NCBI RefSeq assembly: GCF_008831285.2
Contig: NW_022204871.1
Coordinates: 1 to 24,785, forward strand
Direction: 5' to 3'
Length of the DNA: 24,785 bases
DNA from: Nymphaea colorata
Taxonomy: Eukaryota; Streptophyta; Magnoliopsida; Nymphaeales; Nymphaeaceae
The position numbers and the translations under genes were made by a program. The stretch's first letter is position 1. The number at the start of each line of letters is the position of its first letter. Below the pieces are notes generated by a model. It made no database searches. It had not been told where the DNA came from and saw only the letters and a list, made by a program, of their open reading frames with translations. Shown here one piece after another: positions 11,026 through 22,099 of the stretch.

Positions 11026-11055
11026 AAATCACTCGTCTCGATACGAGTGAGATTT
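11026..11055. repeat. Short palindrome in the SU3 D' monomer, from a micro-inversion
   Basis: aaatcactcgt, loop ctcgat, acgagtgagattt. The bases 11000-11036, read backwards, resemble the monomer stretch tatggatacaaatg, so about 37 bases of an inverted C-type fragment replace the normal start of this D' monomer. It is present in every SU3 that reaches this point: 5295-5324, 7880-7909, 15892-15921, 18990-19019, 20449-20478, 21911-21940 and 23631-23660. Copy B has gtgatattt in the right arm. Confidence 0.85.
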
Positions 11056-11894
11056 AAGTGATTCATTTGATCACGCATACTTAATTGAATGTGCTTAACT
11101 TGTTGTTACGTCTATATTAAATGATTTAGTATATTGAAATCATAGGTTTGTATGGAAATGAATGAGATTTGAGTGATTCATTTGGTGTCTTGTAGGTAAC
11201 CTAATATGTTTCACTTGTTATTACATATATTTGATCACATATATTTAATTGAGAGATTAAATGATTCATTTTCACTTGTTATTACATATATTTGATCAAT
11301 ATATTTAATTGAGTGTGCGTAGCCATTTGTTACATACGTATAGAATGACTTAGTGGCTTGAAATAAGAAGTTCGTTTGGAAATGAATGAGAGTCAGGTCA
11401 TTAAGTTGGTCCCTTACAGTTAATCTAGTGTATTTCACTTGTTATTACATCTATAATGAATGATTTAAATGATTGAAATCGCAAGTTCATATGGATACAA
11501 ATGGGATCTATGCATTACTTTGAATGCGTGTAATTAGTCCGATGAGTTGAATTTGTTGTTACATCTATAGTGAACGATCTAAAGGATTGAAATCACGCGT
11601 TCGTACCAATACAAGTGAGATTTAAATGATTCATATGATCATGCATGCTTAATTGAATGTGTTTAACTTGTTGTTACATCTATATTAAATGATTTAGTAG
11701 ATCGAAATCACAAGTTTGTATGAAAATGAATGAGATTCGAGTGATTCATTTGGTGTCTTATGGTTTACCTAATGTGTTTCACTAGTTGTTACATTTATAA
11801 TGATTCTTAATACGGATGTCCTTAACAAGTGATTCATTTGGTGTCATATAGTTAACCTAATGTGTTTCACTTGTAATTTAATTGAATGTGCTTA

Positions 11895-12075
11895 ACAAGT
11901 GAATTAGGTTAACAATAGGGCACCAAATGAATCACTCAAATCTCATTCATTTTCATGCAAGCCTGTGATTTCAATCTACTAAATCATTTAACATGGATAT
12001 AACAATAAGTCAAGTACATTCAATAAAGTATGCGTGATCATATGAATCACTTAAATCTGACTCGTATTGGTACGA
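11895..12075 (-). repeat. Inverted block in HOR copy D (181 bp)
   Basis: Identical by eye to the block in copy C. It is present once in this copy, because the 1.72-kb duplication begins about 100 bp downstream of its right end. Confidence 0.92.
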
Positions 12076-13902
12076 CTATAGTGCACGATCTAAAGGATTG
12101 AAATTACAAGTTCGTATCAATACAAGTGCGATTTAAGTGATTCAAATGATCACACATACTTAATTGAATGTGCTTAACTTATTGTTACATCCATGTTGCT
12201 TGATTAAGTGAACTGAAATCACAAGTTTGTATGAAAATGAATGTGATTCGAGTGATTCATTTGGTGTCTTATAGTTAACCTAACGTGTTTCACATGTTAT
12301 TACATCCATGATCAATGATTTAAATAATTAAAACTCACAAGTTTATATGGATATAAAGGAGACCTATGCATTAGTTTGATCCTTTCTAGTTTGTACGATA
12401 AGTTGAACATGTTGTTACATCTATAGTGATCGATGCACAAGTTCACATCAATACGAGTGGGATTTAAGTGATTCAATTGATCACGCATATTTAATTGAAT
12501 GTACTTAACTTGTTGTTACGTTTATATTAAATGATTTAGTAAATTCAAATCATAGGTTTATATGAAAATGAATGGGATTCGAGTGATTCATTTGGTGTCT
12601 TACAGGTAACTTAATGTGTTTCACTTGTTATTACATACATTTGATCACTTATGTTTAATCGAGAGATTATGTGATTCATTTTTACTTGTTCTTACATACA
12701 TTTGATAACTTATATTTAATTGAATGTGCGTAACCATTTGTTACATACGTATAGAATGACTTAGTGGCTTGAAAAAAGAAGTCCGTTTGGAAATGAATGA
12801 GAGTCAAGTCACTATATTGGTCCCTTATAGTTAATCTAATGTATTTCACTTGTTATTACATCTATAATGAATGATTTAAATGGTTGAAATCACAAGTTTA
12901 TATGGATACAAATGGTTGAAGTCACTATATTTGTACACGTGTAGTTAGTCCGATGAGTTGAATTTGTTGTTACATCTATAGGGAACGTTCTAAAGGATTG
13001 AAATCACATGTTCGTACGAATACAAGTGAGATTTAAGTGATTCATATAATCATGCATACTTAATTGAATGTGTTTAACTTGTTGTTACGTCTATAATAAA
13101 TGATTTAGTAGATTGAAATCACAAGTTTGTGCGAAAATGAATGAGATTCGAGTGATTCATTTGGTGTCTTGTAGTTAACCTATTGTGTTTCACTTGTTAT
13201 TACATCTTTGATCAATGATTTAAATGATTAAAACTTACAAGTTTGTATGGATATAAAGGAGACCTATGCATTAGTTTGATCCCTTGTAGTTAGTTCAATA
13301 AGTTGAACTAGTTCTTACATCTATGGTGATCGATGTAAGGAATTGAAATCACAAGTTCGTATCAATACGAGTGGGATTTAAGTGATTCATTTTATCACAC
13401 ATACGTAATTGAATGTGCTTAACTTGTTGTTACGTCTATATTAAATGATTTAGTAGATTAAAATCATAGGTTTGTATGAAAATGAATGATATTGGAGTGA
13501 TTCATTTGGTGTCTTGTAAGTAACCTAATGTGTTTCACTTGTTATTACATATATTTGATCACTTATATTTAATTGAGAGATTAAGTGATTCATTTTCACT
13601 TGTTATTACATATAATTGATCACTTGTATTTAATTGAATGTGCTGACCATTTCTTACTTACGTATAGAATGACCTAGTGGCTTTGATACCAGAAGTTCGT
13701 TTGAATACATATATAATGAATGATTTAAATGATTGAAATCACATGTTCATGTGGATACAAACGTGTAGTTAGTCCGATGAGTTGAATTTATTGTTACAAC
13801 TATAGTGCACGATCTAAATGATTGAAATCACAAGTTCGTATCAATACAAGTGCGATTTAAGTGATTCAAATGATCACACATACTTAATTGAATGTGCTTA
13901 AC

Positions 13903-14110
13903 TTTTGTTACATCCATTTGCTTGATTAAGTGAATAAATCACAAGTTTGTATGAAAATGAATGGATTCGAGTGATTCATTTGGTGTCTTATATTAACCTA
14001 ACGTGTTTCACATGTTATTACATCATGATCAATGATTTAAATAATTAAAACTCACAAGTTTATATGGATATAAAGGAGACCTATGCATTAGTTTGATCCT
14101 TTTAGTTTGT
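13903..14110. other. Mixed-consensus stretch at the copy D duplication join
   Basis: The sequence follows the SU1 E monomer (compare 12179 onward) but lacks single bases at columns where that monomer differs from its SU3 counterpart (15617 onward): after 13904 (a versus g), after 13917 (g versus a), on both sides of 13935 (c/t and g/c), in aatg-gattcg near 13963 (t versus a), in cttat-attaac near 13994 (g versus a), in catc-atgatc near 14025 (c versus t), and in gatccttt-tag near 14100. Other differing columns keep the SU1 base. Deletions matching paralogue differences point to a consensus over mixed reads. Confidence 0.7.
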
Positions 14111-15616
14111 ACGATAAGTTGAACATGTTGTTACATCTATAGTGATCGATGCACAAGTTCACATCAATACGAGTGGATTTAAGTGATTCAATTGATCACG
14201 CATATTTAATTGAATGTACTTAACTTGTTGTTACGTTTATATTAAATGATTTAGTAAATTCAAATCATAGTTTTATGAAAATGAATGGATTCGAGTGATT
14301 CATTTGGTGTCTTACAGGTAACTTAATGTGTTTCACTTGTTATTACATACATTTGATCACTTATGTTTAATCGAGAGATTATGTGATTCATTTTTACTTG
14401 TTCTTACATACATTTGATAACTTATATTTAATTGAATGTGCGTAACCATTTGTTACATACGTATAGAATGACTTAGTGGCTTGAAAAAGAAGTCCGTTTG
14501 GAAATGAATGAGAGTCAAGTCACTATATTGGTCCCTTATAGTTAATCTAATGTATTTCACTTGTTATTACATCTATAATGAATGATTTAAATGGTTGAAA
14601 TCACAAGTTTATATGGATACAAATGGTTGAAGTCACTATATTTGTACACGTGTAGTTAGTCCGATGAGTTGAATTTGTTGTTACATCTATAGGGAACGTT
14701 CTAAAGGATTGAAATCACATGTTCGTACGAATACAAGTGAGATTTAAGTGATTCATATAATCATGCATACTTAATTGAATGTGTTTAACTTGTTGTTACG
14801 TCTATAATAAATGATTTAGTAGATTGAAATCACAAGTTTGTGCGAAAATGAATGAGATTCGAGTGATTCATTTGGTGTCTTGTAGTTAACCTATTGTGTT
14901 TCACTTGTTATTACATCTTTGATCAATGATTTAAATGATTAAAACTTACAAGTTTGTATGGATATAAAGGAGACCTATGCATTAGTTTGATCCCTTGTAG
15001 TTAGTTCAATAAGTTGAACTAGTTCTTACATCTATGGTGATCGATGTAAGGAATTGAAATCACAAGTTCGTATCAATACGAGTGGGATTTAAGTGATTCA
15101 TTTTATCACACATACGTAATTGAATGTGCTTAACTTGTTGTTACGTCTATATTAAATGATTTAGTAGATTAAAATCATAGGTTTGTATGAAATGAATGAT
15201 ATTGGAGTGATTCATTTGGTGTCTTGTAAGTAACCTAATGTGTTTCACTTGTTATTACATATATTTGATCACTTATATTTAATTGAGAGATTAAGTGATT
15301 CATTTTCACTTGTTATTACATATAATTGATCACTTGTATTTAATTGAATGTGCGTGACCATTTCTTACTTACGTATAGAATGACCTAGTGGCTTTGATAC
15401 CAGAAGTTCGTTTGGAATACATATATAATGAATGATTTAAATGATTGAAATCACATGTTCATGTGGATACAAACGCGTGTAGTTAGTCCGATGAGTTGAA
15501 TTTATTGTTACAACTATAGTGCACGATCTAAATGATTGAAATCACAAGTTCGTATCAATACAAGTGCGATTTAAGTGATTCAAATGATCACACATACTTA
15601 ATTGAATGTGCTTAAC
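13903..15616 (+). repeat. Second copy of the 1.72-kb duplicated block in HOR copy D
   Basis: It repeats 12179-13902 nearly base for base, except that the first few hundred bases carry numerous one-base deletions, and so is about ten bases shorter. It contains the SU1 tail, a whole SU2, and the SU3 start (A, fused B/C, D). From about 14340 on it is almost identical to the first copy. Confidence 0.75.
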
Positions 15617-16479
15617 TTGTTGTTACATCCATATTGCTAGATTAAGTGAATTCAAATCACAAGTTTGTGTGAAAATAAATGAGATTTGAGTGATTCATTT
15701 GGTGTCTTATAATTAACCTAATGTGTTTCACTCGTTATGACATCTATGATCAACGATTTAAACGATAAAAACTCACAAGTTTATATGGATGTAAAGGAGA
15801 CCTATGGATTAGTTTAGTTTGATCCCTTGTAGTTTGTTCAATAAGTTGAACATGTTGTTACATCTCATTCATTTGTATCCATACGCACACTAAATCACTC
15901 GTCTCGATACGAGTGAGATTTAAGTGATTCATTTGATCACGCATACTTAATTGAATGTGCTTAACTTGTTGTTACGTCTATATTAAATGATTTAGTATAT
16001 TGAAATCATAGGTTTGTATGGAAATGAATGAGATTTGAGTGATTCATTTGGTGTCTTGTAGGTAACCTAATATGTTTCACTTGTTATTACATATATTTGA
16101 TCACATATATTTAATTGAGAGATTAAATGATTCATTTTCACTTGTTATTACATATATTTGATCAATATATTTAATTGAGTGTGCGTAGCCATTTGTTACA
16201 TACGTATAGAATGACTTAGTGGCTTGAAATAAGAAGTTCGTTTGGAAATGAATGAGAGTCAGGTCATTAAGTTGGTCCCTTACAGTTAATCTAGTGTATT
16301 TCACTTGTTATTACATTATAATGAATGATTTAAATGATTGAAATCGCAAGTTCATATGGATACAAATGGGATCTATGCATTACTTTGAATGCGTGTAATT
16401 AGTCCGATGAGTTGAATTTGTTGTTACATCTATAGTGAACGATCTAAAGGATTGAAATCACGCGTTCGTACCAATACAA

Positions 16480-16572
16480 GTAGATTTAATGATTCATATG
16501 ATCATGCATACTTATTGAATGTGTTACTTTTGTTATATTAATGATTTATAATCGAATCAAGTTGATGAAAAT
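16480..16572. other. Deletion-dense stretch in copy E (D/E monomers of SU1)
   Basis: About 115 bases in copies C and D are reduced here to under 95 by scattered small losses with almost no insertions (for example gt-agattta-atg, actta-ttgaatg, gttgatgaaaatg). Many losses fall where left-type copies (about 11620-11730) and right-type copies (about 19570-19690) differ. A few, such as ttta-ta-atcg, fall where they agree, so the match is not perfect. Confidence 0.6.
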
Positions 16573-16738
16573 GAATGAGATTCGAGTGATTCATTTGGTG
16601 TCTTATGGTTTACCTAATGTGTTTCACTAGTTGTTACATTTATAATGATTCTTAATACGGATGTCCTTAACAAGTGATTCATTTGGTGTCATATAGTTAA
16701 CCTAATGTGTTTCACTTGTAATTAATTGAATGTGCTTA

Positions 16739-16919
16739 ACAAGTGAATTAGGTTAACAATAGGGCACCAAATGAATCACTCAAATCTCATTCATTTTCAT
16801 GCAAGCCTGTGATTTCAATCTACTAAATCATTTAACATGGATATAACAATAAGTCAAGTACATTCAATAAAGTATGCGTGATCATATGAATCACTTAAAT
16901 CTGACTCGTATTGGTACGA
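16739..16919 (-). repeat. Inverted block in HOR copy E (181 bp), rightmost occurrence
   Basis: Also the same as in C and D by eye. It is the last inverted block in the window; copies F-I lack it. The 20-bp loop before it has lost one t (taattaattg). Confidence 0.92.
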
Positions 16920-18374
16920 CTATAGTGCACGATCTAAAGGATTGAAATTACAAGTTCGTATCAATACAAGTGCGATTTAAGTGATTCAAATGATCACACA
17001 TACTTAATTGAATGTGCTTAACTTATTGTTACATCCATGTTGCTTGATTAAGTGAACTGAAATCACAAGTTTGTATGAAAATGAATGTGATTCGAGTGAT
17101 TCATTTGGTGTCTTATAGTTAACCTAACGTGTTTCACATGTTATTACATCCATGATCAATGATTTAAATAATTAAAACTCACAAGTTTATATGGATATAA
17201 AGGAGACCTATGCATTAGTTTGATCCTTCTAGTTTGTACGATAAGTTGAACATGTTGTTACATCTATATGATCGATGCACAAGTTCACATCAATACGAGT
17301 GGGATTTAAGTGATTCAATTGATCACGCATATTTAATTGAATGTACTTAACTTGTTGTTACGTTTATATTAAATGATTTAGTAAATTCAAATCATAGGTT
17401 TATATGAAAATGAATGGATTCGAGTGATTCATTTGGTGTTTACAGGTAACTTAATGTGTTTCACTTGTTATTACATACATTTGATCACTTATGTTTAATC
17501 GAGAGATTATGTATTCATTTTTACTTGTTCTTACATACATTTGATAACTTATATTTAATTGAATGTGCGTAACCATTTGTTACATACGTATAGAATGACT
17601 TAGTGGCTTGAAAAAAGAAGTCCGTTTGGAAATGAATGAGAGTCAGTCACTATATTGGTCCCTTATAGTTAATCTAATGTATTTCACTTGTTATTACATC
17701 TATAATGAATGATTTAAATGGTTGAAATCACAAGTTTATATGGATACAAATGGTTGAAGTCACTATATTTGTACACGTGTAGTTAGTCCGATGAGTTGAA
17801 TTTGTTGTTACATCTATAGGGAACGTTCTAAAGGATTGAAATCACATGTTCGTACGAATACAAGTGAGATTTAAGTGATTCATATAATCATGCATACTTA
17901 ATTGAATGTGTTAACTTGTTGTTACGTCTATAATAAATGATTTAGTAGATTGAAATCACAAGTTTGTGCGAAAATGAATGAGATTCGAGTGATTCATTTG
18001 GTGTCTTGTAGTTAACCTATTGTGTTTCACTTGTTATTACATCTTTGATCAATGATTTAAATGATTAAAACTTACAAGTTTGTATGGATATAAAGGAGAC
18101 CTATGCATTAGTTTGATCCCTTGTAGTTAGTTCAATAAGTTGAACTAGTTCTTACATCTATGGTGATCGATGTAAGGAATTGAAATCACAAGTTCGTATC
18201 AATACGAGTGGGATTTAAGTGATTCATTTTATCACACAAACGTAATTGAATGTGCTTAACTTGTTGTTACGTCTATATTAAATGATTTAGTATATTAAAA
18301 TCATAGGTTTGTATGAAAATTAATGATATTGGAGTGATTCATTTGGTGTCTTGTAAGTAACCTAATGTGTTTCA

Positions 18375-19075
18375 CTTGTATTACATATATTTGATACTTA
18401 TATTTAATTGAGAGAGATTAAGTGATTCATTTTCACTTGTATTTAATTGAATGTGCGTGACCATTTCTTACTTACGTATAGAATGACCTAGTGGCTTTGA
18501 TACCAGAAGTTCGTTTGGAAAAATATATAATGAATGATTTAAATGATTGAAATCACATGTTCATGTGGATACAAACGCGTGTAGTTAGTCCGATGAGTTG
18601 AATTTATTGTTACAACTATAGTGCACGATCTAAATGATTGAAATCACAAGTTCGTATCAATACAAGTGCGATTTATGTGATTCAAATGATCACACATACT
18701 TAATTGAATGTGCTTAACTTGTTGTTACATCCATATTGCTAGATTAAGTGAATTCAAATCACAAGTTTGTTGAAAATAAATGAGATTTGAGTGATTCATT
18801 TGGTGTCTTATAATTAACCTAATGTGTTTCCTCGTTATGACATCTATGATCAACGATTTAAACATAAAAACTCACAAGTTTATATGGATGTAAAGGAGAC
18901 CTATGGATTAGTTTAGTTTGATCCTTGTAGTTTGTTCAATAAGTTGAACATGTTGTTACATCTCATTCATTTGTATCCATACGCACACTAAATCACTCGT
19001 CTCGATACGAGTGAGATTTAAGTGATTCATTTGATCACGCATACTTAATTGAATGTGTTAATTGTTGTTACGTCA
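18375..19075. other. Mixed-consensus stretch across SU3 of copy E
   Basis: At least six single-base losses sit at columns where left-type SU3 (15249 onward) and right-type SU3 (19831 onward) differ: cttgt-attac at about 18381 (t/a), gat-acttat at about 18394 (c/a), tttgt-tgaaa at about 18771 (g/c), gtttc-ctcg at about 18831 (a/c), gatc-cttgtag at about 18923 (c/t), and tgtg-ttaa-ttg at about 19056-19062 (c/t and c/a). Confidence 0.7.
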
Positions 19076-19571
19076 TTATTAAATGATTTAGTATATTGAA
19101 ATCATAGGTTTGTATGGAAATGAATGAGATTTGAGTGATTCATTTGGTGTCTTGTAGGTAACCTAATATGTTTCTCTTGTTATTACATATATTTGATCAC
19201 ATATATTTAATTGAGATATTAAATGATTCATTTTCACTTGTTATTACATATATTTGATCAATATATTTAATTGAGTGTGCGTAGCCGTTTGTTACGTACA
19301 TATAGAATGACTTAGTGGCTTGAAATAAGAAGCTCGTTTGGAAATGAATGAGAGTCAGGCCATTAAGTTGGTCCCTTACAGTTAATCTAGTGTATTTCAC
19401 TCGTTATTACATATATAATGAATGATTTAAATGATTGAAATCGCAAGTTCATATGATACAATTGGGATCTATGCATTACTTTGAATTGTGTAATTAGTCC
19501 GATGAGTTGAATTTGTTGTTACATCTATAGTGAACGATCTAAAGGGTTGAAATCACGCGTTCGTACCAATA

Positions 19572-19681
19572 CGAGTCAGATTTAAGTGATTCATATGATC
19601 ATACATACTTTATTGAATGTACTTGACTTATTGTTATATCCATGTTAAATGATTTAGTAGATCGAAATCATAGGCTTGCAC
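19572..19681 (+). repeat. Tract in direct orientation carrying the variants of the inverted block (copies F-I)
   Basis: In copy F the D/E pair reads gagtcagatttaag, atactttattgaatgtac, ttatatccatgttaaatg and aggcttgc. These are the reverse complements of the markers of the inverted blocks, not the markers of the directly oriented D/E pair in copies A-D (aagtgagatttaaatg, gcttaattgaatgtg, ttacatctatattaaatg, aagtttgt). Flanks on both sides (cacgcgttcgtacc before; gagattcgag and cttatggtttacc after) are of the ordinary type. Equivalent tracts: 21034-21143, 22496-22605 and 24216-24325. Confidence 0.85.
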
Positions 19682-19890
19682 GAAAATGAATGAGATTCGA
19701 GTGATTCATTTGGTGTCTTATGGTTTACCTAATGTGTTTCACTAGTTGTTACATTTATAATGATTCTTAATACGGATGTCCTTAACAAGTGATTCATTTG
19801 GTGTCATATAGTTAACCTAACGTGTTTCACTTGTAATTACATATATTTGATAACTTATATTTAATTGAGAGAGATTAAGTGATTCATTTT

Positions 19891-19897
19891 CACTTGT
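19891..19897 (+). other. 24-bp deletion between cacttgt direct repeats, marker of right-type SU3
   Basis: Left-type SU3 (for example 10437 onward) has two cacttgt copies flanking 17 bases at the A/B boundary. Copies E-I keep a single cacttgt followed directly by atttaattg, the outcome of slippage or recombination between 7-bp repeats. It occurs in copy E at 18434-18440 and in G, H and I at the matching places, always with the neighbouring gagagagatta insertion. Confidence 0.8.
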
Positions 19898-20637
19898 ATT
19901 TAATTGAATGTGCGTGACCATTTCTTACTTACATATAGAATGACCTAGTGGCTTTGATACCAGAAGTTCGTTTGGAAAAGATATATAATGAAAGATTTAA
20001 ATGATTGAAATCACATGTTCATGTGGATACAAACGCGTGTAGTTAGTCCGATGAGTTGAATTTATTGTTACAACTACTGTGCACGATCTAAATGATTGAA
20101 ATCACAAGTTCGTATCAATACAAGTGCGATTTATGTGATTCAAATGATCACACATACTTAATTGAATGTGCTTAACTTGTTGTTACATCCATATTGCTAG
20201 ATTAAGTGAATTCAAATCACAAGTTTGTCTGAAAATAAATGAGATTTGAGTGATTCATTTGGTGTCTTATAATTAACCTAATGTGTTTCCCTCGTTATGA
20301 CATCTATGATCAACGATTTAAACATAAAACTCACAGTTTATATGGATGTAAAGGAGACCTATGGATTAGTTTAGTTTGATCTCTTGTAGTTTGTTCAATA
20401 AGTTGAACATGTTGTTACATCTCATTCATTTGTATCCATACGCACACTAAATCACTCGTCTCGATACGAGTGAGATTTAAGTGATTCATTTGATCACGCA
20501 TACTTAATTGAATGTGTTTAAATTGTTGTTACGTCATTATTAAATGATTTAGTATATTGAAATCATAGGTTTGTATGGAAATGAATGAGATTTGAGTGAT
20601 TCATTTGGTGTCTTGTAGGTAACCTAATATGTTTCTC

Positions 20638-22099
20638 TTGTTATTACATATATTTGATCACATATATTTAATTGAGATATTAAATGATTCATTTTCACTT
20701 GTTATTACATATATTTGATCAATATATTTAATTGAGTGTGCGTAGCCGTTTGTTACGTACATATAGAATGACTTAGTGGCTTGAAATAAGAAGCTCGTTT
20801 GGAAATGAATGAGAGTCAGGCCATTAAGTTGGTCCCTTACAGTTAATCTAGTGTATTTCACTCGTTATTACATATATATGAATGATTTAAATGATTGAAA
20901 TCGCAAGTTCATATGGATACAATTGGGATCTATGCATTACTTTGAATTTGTGTAATTAGTCCGATGAGTTGAATTTGTTGTTACATCTATAGTGAACGAT
21001 CTAAAGGGTTGAAATCACGCGTTCGTACCAATACGAGTCAGATTTAAGTGATTCATATGATCATACATACTTTATTGAATGTACTTGACTTATTGTTATA
21101 TCCATGTTAAATGATTTAGTAGATCGAAATCATAGGCTTGCATGAAAATGAATGAGATTCGAGTGATTCATTTGGTGTCTTATGGTTTACCTAATGTGTT
21201 TCACTAGTTGTTACATTTATAATGATTCTTAATACGGATGTCCTTAACAAGTGATTCATTTGGTGTCATATAGTTAACCTAACGTGTTTCACTTGTAATT
21301 ACATATATTTGATAACTTATATTTAATTGAGAGAGATTAAGTGATTCATTTTCACTTGTATTTAATTGAATGTGCGTGACCATTTCTTACTTACGTATAG
21401 AATGACCTAGTGGCTTTGATACCAGAAGTTCGTTTGGAAAAGATATATAATGAATGATTTAAATGATTGAAATCACATGTTCATGTGGATACAAACGCGT
21501 GTAGTTAGTCCGATGAGTTGAATTTATTTTTACAACTACTGTGCACGATCTAAATGATTGAAATCACAAGTTCGTATCAATACAAGTGCGATTTATGTGA
21601 TTCAAATGATCACACATACTTAATTGAATGTGCTTAACTTGTTGTTACATCCATATTGCTAGATTAAGTGAATTCAAATCACAAGTTTGTCTGAAAATAA
21701 ATGAGATTTGAGTGATTCATTTGGTATCTTATAATTAACCTAATGTGTTTCCCTCGTTATGACATCTATGATCAACGATTTAAACATAAAACTCACAAGT
21801 TTATATGGATGTAAAGGAGACTATGGATTAGTTTAGTTTGATCTCTTGTAGTTTGTTCAATAAGTTGAACATGTTGTTACATCTCATTCATTTGTATCCA
21901 TACGCACACTAAATCACTCGTCTCGATACGAGTGAGATTTAAGTGATTCATTTGATCACGCATACTTAATTGAATGTGTTTAAATTGTTGTTACGTCATT
22001 ATTAAATGATTTAGTATATTGAAATCATAGGTTTTAACGGAAATGAATGAGATTTGAGTGATTCATTTGGTGTCTTTTAGGTAACCTAATATGTTTCTC
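20638..22099 (+). repeat. HOR copy G, short form (1462 bp)
   Basis: Same composition as copy F, with SU3 starting at 21293. F and G differ by a handful of substitutions and one-base indels (for example atatatgaatg at 20874, ttatttttac at 21526, ggtatctt at 21723). Such close identity implies recent tandem amplification of the 1.46-kb form as a unit. Confidence 0.9.

Larger units (their letters stand above)
8069..11214 (+). repeat. HOR copy C, full length (3146 bp), reference copy
   Basis: SU1 is 8069-9469 (1401 bp), SU2 9470-10382 (913 bp) and SU3 10383-11214 (832 bp). SU1 order is A, B, C, D, E, an 88-bp rearranged E-like piece, the inverted block (8745-8925), a D monomer lacking its first bases, E, C', a D' monomer lacking about 15 bases before cacaagttcac, and E'. 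SU3 is short because B is fused to C. Small losses at 8120, 8161, 8322 and 8508 relative to copies A and D look like base-calling deletions. Confidence 0.9.
11215..16080 (+). repeat. HOR copy D with a 1.72-kb internal tandem duplication (4866 bp)
   Basis: Order: SU1 11215-12624, SU2 12625-13538, the first part of SU3 13539-13902, then a return to the E monomer that follows the inverted block in SU1 (13903-14336), a second SU2 14337-15248, and a complete SU3 15249-16080. The duplicated blocks are 12179-13902 and 13903-15616. The SU3 D monomer and the post-inversion SU1 D monomer share a stretch of about 70 identical bases ending in gaatgtgcttaac, which gives an obvious site for unequal crossing over. 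It is also an obvious site for assembly error, and the sequence just right of the join is abnormal. Confidence 0.8.
16081..19176 (+). repeat. HOR copy E, full length (3096 bp), mixed left/right character
   Basis: SU1 is 16081-17464, SU2 17465-18374 and SU3 18375-19176. SU1 and SU2 resemble copies A-D and include the inverted block. SU3 carries markers otherwise seen only in copies F-I: gagagagatta at 18412, the 24-bp loss at 18434-18440, gatttatgtgattc at 18670, and aaacataaaaac at 18860. Two stretches (16480-16570 and 18375-19075) have deletions concentrated where left-type and right-type copies disagree. The copy is either a true transition unit or an assembly blend. Confidence 0.85.
19177..20637 (+). 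repeat. HOR copy F, short form (1461 bp): SU1 head fused to SU3
   Basis: Order: SU1 units A, B, C, D, E and the 88-bp rearranged piece, then directly SU3 (A from 19831). The inverted block, the rest of SU1 and all of SU2 are absent. The fusion lies in gtgtttcacttgta (about 19822-19836), shared by the two parents. The SU1 D/E pair carries the variants of the inverted block in direct orientation (19572-19681). Nearly identical to copy G. Confidence 0.9.
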
